Shown here in pieces: positions 26,543-32,196 of a stretch of DNA of 32,196 bases. The stretch's first letter is position 1; each line of letters starts with the position of its first letter. The stretch is taken from positions 7,880 through 40,075 of the forward strand of contig PMYM01000203.1 of assembly GCA_003171235.1 (NCBI GenBank), given 5' to 3'. The notes below the pieces were generated by a model that ran no database searches, was not told the origin of the DNA, and was given only the letters and a program-made list of their open reading frames with translations. The DNA comes from Phycisphaerales bacterium (lineage in GTDB: Bacteria; Planctomycetota; Phycisphaerae; SM23-33). A program made the translations under genes and the position numbers.

Positions 26543-29500
26543 ATGCGCATGCGTCTGACGAACTGCCGGTGCTGGATTGCGTTTGCGATTCTGGGGCTGG
26601 TGCCAACCCTGGCCAGCGCCGCCCCTGAGAAGAAGCCCGAGGGACTGGTCGGGTACTGGAAGCTGACCGAAGGCGTCGGCCAGACGGCCTACGACTATTC
26701 GGGCAACCAGGCCCATGGCCGGGTGGTCGGCGGGGCGAAGTGGGAAACTGACGGCAAAGAGGCCGCCCTGCGCTTTGATGGCAAGAGCGGCTACGTTGAG
26801 ATTCCCGGCGGGGCATGGAACGTCGGCTCGCCGGTGACTTACATGTGCTGGTTCAAGGCCGAGGGCCTCGGCCAGGTCTTCGAGCACGCTCACACCGGCG
26901 CCGTCGCGGGCGTCTTCTCTCTGGGCCCCAATGGGCGGTTCGCCGGATATGACGCCAAGGTCGGCAGTTTCGGCGCCAGCCTGCCGGAGCCCAAGGCCAA
27001 CGAGTGGACCTTCGTCGCATTCAGCATCACTCCTACCGAGATACGCTGCTATTCCAACGGCGAGCTCAAGAGCACCGCGGCGATCCAGGGCATGCCGCGC
27101 ACCGACGGCGACCTGTTCCTGGGGGCGCGGGGCGAGGTGCCCGACGGGTACATGACCGGCAGCATCCGCGAGATGGCGGTCTTCAACCGCGCCCTTGAGG
27201 CCAAGGAGATCGCCGCCCTGTACCGCAACTACCAGCAAGGCGCGCCGCTTTATCAGCCGGCGACCGGCCTGAAGGTGCTGGCCGTCCAACCCGAGAAACT
27301 GCTGTATCGTTCCGTGGAAAACGGCAAGCTCGACGTGATCGTGAAGAACTTCGCCGCCACGACGCAATCCGCGACCCTGCGCGTCAACCTCCTTTCCCGG
27401 TTGGCGAGCGCGCAGGAAGTCGCCAAGACCCAGCTCACGCTGGCCGCCCACGAGTCCAAACTGGTTAGCGTTTCGGTGCCGTTTGCCGGGCAGTCCTTCG
27501 GCTGCGTCACCCAGGCCACGCTGGCCCAGGGCGAGGCCGTCTTTGACCGCGTGGAAAACGTGGTGAGCGTGGCCGACAATCCTTGGCTGGTCGGCGTGGG
27601 CGGGACACTTAATCCCGCGGAGGTCGGCGCCGCGTCCCCGGCGCGGCTGGACAAGATCGTCAAAGACGCTCGCCAGAAGTATGCCAACTGGCTAGAGATG
27701 TTCTTCTGGGCGCCCGATGACTGGGGCAACCTCAATCCGACCCTCGAGGAATGGTACAGCGGGCAGGCGAATTACTACGAAACAAAGGCCAATATGCACG
27801 GACTGATGGACCGCGCCCACGCCCAGGGCATCAAGATGATCACCTACGGCAAGCACACCGCCTGCGGCCCCGACGGCTGGGAGATCGCCCGCCAGCACCC
27901 GGAATTGTTCTACACCAACAATCAAAATCAAGTGAGCGGCATCTATAACGTGCGCCAGTTCGACGAGTGGAACGACAAGGACGCCCGCAAGAAGAAGGAA
28001 AACACCTTCGATTGGCTTTGGCTGTACCCCGATTTCCGCCGGATGGACGCCCTGGACTTCGGCATCAAGCAGATTGCCGATTCGGCCAACAACCTGGGTT
28101 GGGACGGCGTCCGCTTCGACGGCCACTTCACCGTCGCCAGCGATGAACTCAGCGCCTGGAACATGCGCCGCCTGAAGGAGACGGTCCTGGCGGCCCACCC
28201 GCAATTCGTCTTGGGCTTCAACTACGCCTTCTCGCCGGAAAATTACCCGGTCGTCACCCACGAGATGCGCGAGGCGATGGCCGGCGGCGGCATGTGGATG
28301 CAGGAATCGATCCGGGATTTCGCTTACGGCGACAGCCTCTCGTACGACCACTGGACCCAATCGACGCCCGCCAAGCCGGCCTATGCGCCGCACGAGCTGG
28401 CGGTGGTCAAGCAGATCCAGGCCATGGGCGGCACTTACCACTGCATCTACAACCTGGATGGCTCGCCCAAGAGCGTTTACAAGCTGATCTACGGCCTGAT
28501 CGCCGGCGGCCATTCGGTGTACGGCTCGCACGAGCTGACCCCCGGTTGCGGCAACTGGGGCAAGTTCATGGCGCGCTGGTCGGCCTTTCTCTGGAACCCG
28601 CGGCTGCAACCGGTGGCCAACGCGGTCGAGCAGGCCAGCGTGGACAAACCCGCCCTCTTCTGGCAGCCGCTGATGCAGGAGTTCGTCGATACCCCCACCT
28701 GCAAATACAAGATCCTCCATCTGGTCAATCCCTCTGGCGATGACCTGATCGCCAAGACGACCCTGCCCGATCCCCTCCAGCAGGTCGCCGTCCGAATCAA
28801 ACTCGATGCCGGGGCCCAGGCGCAGCGCATCGTCGTCGTCCGGCCGGAGAGCGAGCCCTACGACGTGGCCGTCGAACCCAAGATGCAAGACGGCCGGGTC
28901 GAGGTGGTGGTGCCCAAGGTGAACGTGTGGGCGATGGTCATACTCGAGGAGTCCGGGACCTTCACCGTTCCGGCCGACAAACCGGCCTACACCGAGCTGC
29001 CGGACCCCACGAAGGTGGCCGAAGGCCGCATCCTCGCCGGCTCCGCCCTCAGCAACGACCCGCTGCAGCCGCCGGCGACCGGCCTGAAACTGGCCGCCAA
29101 CGAGCAACTCTTCGAGACCGACGCCGGCTACCAGAACGTGCCCGGGCAGGCCGCCAGCGATCCGGAGGCCAACAACGGCCGCGCCCAGATTCGCGCCGAC
29201 GGCACCGGCTTCGTCTATTTCGGCCGCACCTGGATGGGGCCATGCCTGCCAGGCAAGTATCAGCTCCGCATCAGATTGAAACTAGTCGACGACAAGCAGC
29301 CCGCCCGCAATCAAAGCTGCGTCTTCGAGGTCTACATCGGTGAGAAACAGCACGCCGAAGTCATCTTTGATTCCGACCCTAAGAAAGTCCCAGCCGACCG
29401 GCATCTTATCATCGACGGCAAGTACCACGACTACACGGTGACGGAGATCGACATCCACGAGACGGCCTTCTTCAACGTGGTCGGCACCGCCCGCTCAGTC

Positions 29501-30229
29501 GAACCCAATGGCAATCGCTTCTACAGCGACCACTGCATCGTCACCCAGGTCCAGCGCTATACCGATGCCCAGTTGGCCGCCTGGAACCCGCCTGACAAGC
29601 CCAACGGGCTGCGCACGCCGCAGGGACACGCCCCGCAGAAGACTCTCCAGGTGCGCGGAATGTACTGGCGCCCGTACGCGGTGGACAAGGCGGTCCCCGT
29701 CTGTACGAGCGTCTATGCCGTCCCGGGGAAATACGAGGACTTGTATGCATACGACGCCCTGGTGCTGGCCAATATCGACCTGCTGTTCAGCAACTTCCAC
29801 ACCCGTCGCATGCTGCGCGACTTCGTGGCCGACGGCGGCCGCCTGGTCGTCCTCGGCGGCCCGATGACGCTGGGCCAGGGCGGGCTGACCGGCACCTGCC
29901 TGGAAGAGATGCTGCCCTTCATCTTGAATAAACCCCAGGGGGGCAATGAGGTCGTCCCCTGCGATAAACCACTGCTCCTGGGCGAAAGGCCGGGCCAGCC
30001 ATGGCCGGATAACCCGGCACTCTTTTGGCGACACCGAGTGACGCTCAAGCCGGGCGCCACCGCCGTCGCCTTTGCCGGCGATCTCCCCATCGCCGCGCGG
30101 GCCGACTACAATAAGGGCCTGGTCGCCGTCTTCGCCGGCACCGTCCTGGGCGCTGCGCCCGCCGACGCCACCCCGTTCTGGCAAACCGCCTCCTGGACCG
30201 GGCTGCTGCAAAAACTGGCGACGGAATAA
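26543..30229 (+). CDS. Large secreted protein: LamG/concanavalin-like N-terminal domain, TIM-barrel glycosidase-like core, C-terminal GATase-like domain
   Basis: Signal peptide MRMRLTNCRCWIAFAILGLVPTLASA; LVGYWKLTEGVGQTAYDYSGNQAHGRVVGGAKW...LRFDGKSGYVEIPGG (LamG); NNLGWDGVRFDGHF (barrel strand with acidic residue); YDALVLANIDLLFSNFHTRRMLRDFVADGGRLVVLGG. About 1228 aa. Confidence 0.82.
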   Translation: MRMRLTNCRCWIAFAILGLVPTLASAAPEKKPEGLVGYWKLTEGVGQTAYDYSGNQAHGRVVGGAKWETDGKEAALRFDGKSGYVEIPGGAWNVGSPVTYMCWFKAEGLGQVFEHAHTGAVAGVFSLGPNGRFAGYDAKVGSFGASLPEPKANEWTFVAFSITPTEIRCYSNGELKSTAAIQGMPRTDGDLFLGARGEVPDGYMTGSIREMAVFNRALEAKEIAALYRNYQQGAPLYQPATGLKVLAVQPEKLLYRSVENGKLDVIVKNFAATTQSATLRVNLLSRLASAQEVAKTQLTLAAHESKLVSVSVPFAGQSFGCVTQATLAQGEAVFDRVENVVSVADNPWLVGVGGTLNPAEVGAASPARLDKIVKDARQKYANWLEMFFWAPDDWGNLNPTLEEWYSGQANYYETKANMHGLMDRAHAQGIKMITYGKHTACGPDGWEIARQHPELFYTNNQNQVSGIYNVRQFDEWNDKDARKKKENTFDWLWLYPDFRRMDALDFGIKQIADSANNLGWDGVRFDGHFTVASDELSAWNMRRLKETVLAAHPQFVLGFNYAFSPENYPVVTHEMREAMAGGGMWMQESIRDFAYGDSLSYDHWTQSTPAKPAYAPHELAVVKQIQAMGGTYHCIYNLDGSPKSVYKLIYGLIAGGHSVYGSHELTPGCGNWGKFMARWSAFLWNPRLQPVANAVEQASVDKPALFWQPLMQEFVDTPTCKYKILHLVNPSGDDLIAKTTLPDPLQQVAVRIKLDAGAQAQRIVVVRPESEPYDVAVEPKMQDGRVEVVVPKVNVWAMVILEESGTFTVPADKPAYTELPDPTKVAEGRILAGSALSNDPLQPPATGLKLAANEQLFETDAGYQNVPGQAASDPEANNGRAQIRADGTGFVYFGRTWMGPCLPGKYQLRIRLKLVDDKQPARNQSCVFEVYIGEKQHAEVIFDSDPKKVPADRHLIIDGKYHDYTVTEIDIHETAFFNVVGTARSVEPNGNRFYSDHCIVTQVQRYTDAQLAAWNPPDKPNGLRTPQGHAPQKTLQVRGMYWRPYAVDKAVPVCTSVYAVPGKYEDLYAYDALVLANIDLLFSNFHTRRMLRDFVADGGRLVVLGGPMTLGQGGLTGTCLEEMLPFILNKPQGGNEVVPCDKPLLLGERPGQPWPDNPALFWRHRVTLKPGATAVAFAGDLPIAARADYNKGLVAVFAGTVLGAAPADATPFWQTASWTGLLQKLATE

Positions 30230-30292
30230 CACCTTTCGATTCTTCCGGATTCACCCTGAGTAGATCGAATGACCATCCTGCTGCACCTTTAC

Positions 30293-30697
30293 TTACCCAC
30301 CCGCAGGGAACAGAATGCCAAGAAGGAAGTACCCCAGGAAGGCGTAGCCCCCGATCACGGAGACAATCTTGGACGCCCACAAGAGCCTCGGAATCAAGTT
30401 GAGCCAGTGGGGTGCTTTCAACTGAGATTCTTCTGAGACTCCAGCCTTTTCCTTGAGCCAGTGGAAGATTCCCCAGATTACGGTCGCTAATGAATAATGG
30501 AGCAGGTCCAAGGCCAGAGTTAGCGCGAACAGGCAAACCGCCCATATCAGCTGGTGTGGGAACCTACTCCCTGATCCTTCCCCAATCCGGAAAATCCAAA
30601 CTACGGCGATACCCGCCAGAGCGAGATTCCGGGCGGCGTCGCTGGCTTTGCCGGAGAACTCGTAGTAGGACTCCCTAAAGTCCGACAGTTTTGCCAT
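30293..30697 (-). CDS. Hypothetical multi-TM membrane protein
   Basis: 134 aa with hydrophobic segments AARNLALAGIAVVWIF, LIWAVCLFALTLALDLLHYSL and IVSVIGGYAFLGYFLLGILF. Confidence 0.65.
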   Translation of the reverse strand: MAKLSDFRESYYEFSGKASDAARNLALAGIAVVWIFRIGEGSGSRFPHQLIWAVCLFALTLALDLLHYSLATVIWGIFHWLKEKAGVSEESQLKAPHWLNLIPRLLWASKIVSVIGGYAFLGYFLLGILFPAGG

Positions 30698-30708
30698 TGG
30701 TGAGCCTA

Positions 30709-30792
30709 CTACTTCTTCTTCGCTTTCTTGGCTTTCATTGCGGATTTCCTAGGTCCGGTGCTGCTGGTTCTGGTTCCCCTTTTCCTAGCCAT
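30709..30792 (-). CDS. 27-aa Lys/Arg-rich micropeptide MARKRGTRTSSTGPRKSAMKAKKAKKK
   Basis: Minus-strand ATG with AGAGGA about 6 nt upstream. Ends TAG TAG, 11 nt before the 30697 gene start. Below the ORF-track length cutoff. Confidence 0.6.
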   Translation of the reverse strand: MARKRGTRTSSTGPRKSAMKAKKAKKK

Positions 30793-30857
30793 TAGTGGTC
30801 CTCTAGACTTCGAGATGACCGACATGATGCCAGAGTATGGCTAACATGTCAAGTCGG

Positions 30858-30955
30858 GTAGGGCGTGCAACTGTTGGGTTGCACGCGCAATTCTGAACGA
30901 ATTTCGATTGAGCGGAATCGGATTGCGCGTGCGGCCCAGCAGCCGCACGCCCTAC
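30858..30955. repeat. BIME-like inverted pair of GTAG-headed REP hairpins
   Basis: 30858-30886 GTAGGGCGTGCAACTGTTGGGTTGCACGC. Reverse complement of 30927-30955 is GTAGGGCGTGCGGCTGCTGGGCCGCACGC. Each folds as a 9-bp stem with a 6-nt loop. Confidence 0.88.
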
Positions 30956-31062
30956 TTCACTTCACTACGCGCATGTCCAAGACGAGCAGCGTGCGGCGTT
31001 GCTAAGGCTGCCGCCGGTGGCGTGAGGGGAGTTTCTGGCCTGTTTGAAGGGAAAGATCGAGC

Positions 31063-31068
31063 TATAAT
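31063..31068 (+). promoter_or_regulatory. Candidate -10 box upstream of the 31092 gene
   Basis: TATAAT 24 nt before ATG; no convincing -35 at standard spacing. Confidence 0.35.
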
Positions 31069-31091
31069 AAGCCGGTAAAAGGGATTGCTTA

Positions 31092-32030
31092 ATGGAACTA
31101 CCTACCCAGGCTGTCCTGATGATGATTATTGCAGCGGGGAGCCTTTCCGGCTGCCACAAGAAGCATGCTGTCCCGAAAATGCCCCCAGTAAGCACGAACG
31201 AGACGGCTCGCACGAACGAGACGGTTGTAGATCCGAAATCGTTCTTTGATGAAATGCCCCCCAAACGCCCGCCAATGCCTGCTGATGGCACGGGGGTACT
31301 GAAGTTGACAGCTTCTTTGGTGGATATAGATGAAGAGGAGATTCTTGAGTTTGCGGACAGGCAACCTGTTTGGATGCGGTTTTTCTTTATCAACCTCAGC
31401 AACTCTCACCTTACTATGATCCTGCCCGGTCTTATGGGTAAGGGTCTGGGAGTAGAAATAGCTTCGACACCGGGATCTGCTGCAAACGTCAGGCTCTTGC
31501 CAATCGACGATCCCTATCTCGACTTCTCCTACAATATCTTTGGAATTGAACCTGGAAAAGGACTCTGTATCGAAGTGCTCTTGTCGGACTTCCTGGAGAT
31601 CAAGGGCGACGGTAGATGTGATATTGAGGCCAGTTTTCAACCTGTTACGAGACAATACGAAGGCGCGTGCAGATTGTCCGTCCGATTGCCCATGTCACGC
31701 AGTGGTTATGTAGATGAGCGGCGAATCTTAGACATTGTTAAGAAATTGAACGACCTCTATGATTCCGAGAGGATGTACGACCGCACCAAGGCTCTACAGG
31801 CGATTAGGACAGTGAAAGCAGTCGAGACGATGCCCTTGCTCGAACGAGCAATCAACGACTCGGAGCCATGGGTTCGGTCAGAGGGAATGACAAGCCTAAT
31901 CCGCTTGTCTTTTCCTGAGGCGAACGTGTTGCTAGAAAAGGCAAGAACTAGCACGGACGAGTATATTCGGGCGCCGGCAAGAAAAGAGCTTGATCGCCGA
32001 AAGATGACGGAAACTTCTCCTGACGACTGA
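31092..32030 (+). CDS. Hypothetical lipoprotein with C-terminal HEAT-like repeats
   Basis: Lipobox AGSLSGC. C-terminal DRTKALQAIRTVKAVETMPLLERAINDSEPWVRSEGMTSLIRLSFPEANVLLEKA resembles HEAT repeats. Confidence 0.7.
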   Translation: MELPTQAVLMMIIAAGSLSGCHKKHAVPKMPPVSTNETARTNETVVDPKSFFDEMPPKRPPMPADGTGVLKLTASLVDIDEEEILEFADRQPVWMRFFFINLSNSHLTMILPGLMGKGLGVEIASTPGSAANVRLLPIDDPYLDFSYNIFGIEPGKGLCIEVLLSDFLEIKGDGRCDIEASFQPVTRQYEGACRLSVRLPMSRSGYVDERRILDIVKKLNDLYDSERMYDRTKALQAIRTVKAVETMPLLERAINDSEPWVRSEGMTSLIRLSFPEANVLLEKARTSTDEYIRAPARKELDRRKMTETSPDD

Positions 32031-32196
32031 ACGGCTCTCCTCTACGCCTCCTCCCGCGCCCGTGCCAGGCCCGCGGATGAAATGCCCTACGTTTCAACGC
32101 CCACCATCATCCAGCGCCATCGAGAGGGCGATGCCGCTGATTCGGGCAGGAGGCGGGGGCGGCTGGAAAGGCATGAGAATCATGCCACCCGCCGGG

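Noticed and set aside
25934-27451. 505-aa minus-strand ORF
   Set aside because: Most of it is antisense to the LamG-protein gene region; only the C-terminal 61 codons are real (HicA).
31181-31224. Tandem 18-nt duplication gcacgaacgagacggyt inside the lipoprotein gene
   Set aside because: Real but short in-frame duplication (TNETARTNET) in a low-complexity linker; ordinary slippage is enough.
32031-32196. Possible feature at the right edge
   Set aside because: Too short and truncated for a supported call.
1-32196. tRNA or rRNA genes
   Set aside because: No cloverleaf with T-loop GTTCRA and acceptor pairing, and no rRNA signature, noticed by eye on either strand; tRNAscan-SE/Infernal would be decisive.

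Overview
This is a GC-rich bacterial chromosomal window. Gene content and repeat style suggest a planctomycete-like genome (inference, not proven). The backbone is ordinary metabolism and signalling: aroC and an aroF-type DAHP synthase, a molybdate/sulfate-type ABC ATPase and permease with no binding protein, two coupled amidohydrolase-2 genes, class II fructose-bisphosphate aldolase, aldo/keto reductase, a PhoB/PhoR-like pair, miaA, gluQRS, a formylglycine-generating-enzyme-like protein, rpiB, an SDR, a CHASE3/PAS histidine kinase with a receiver protein, a TolC-type lipoprotein, an enolase-superfamily enzyme, hicAB, a very large LamG/TIM-barrel protein, and several hypotheticals. The most interesting material lies between genes. 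(1) At least seven intergenic loci carry degenerate tandem repeats of 7, 8 or 9 nt. Five of them form inverted arms around a spacer, so the architecture is shared while the unit sequence differs at each locus. (2) A REP-associated tyrosine transposase (RAYT) gene has one in-frame TAA. It is bracketed by inverted copies of a 39-nt REP-like palindrome, and a third copy lies about 15 kb away. (3) Two GTAG-headed REP hairpins form an inverted pair with compensatory stem substitutions. (4) hicAB is bracketed by near-identical 38-nt direct repeats that are themselves palindromic. (5) A roughly 320-bp MITE-like element has 38-nt inverted ends. (6) A 27-aa Lys/Arg-rich micropeptide gene with a good Shine-Dalgarno is missing from the ORF track. 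All calls come from reading the sequence; no database search was run.
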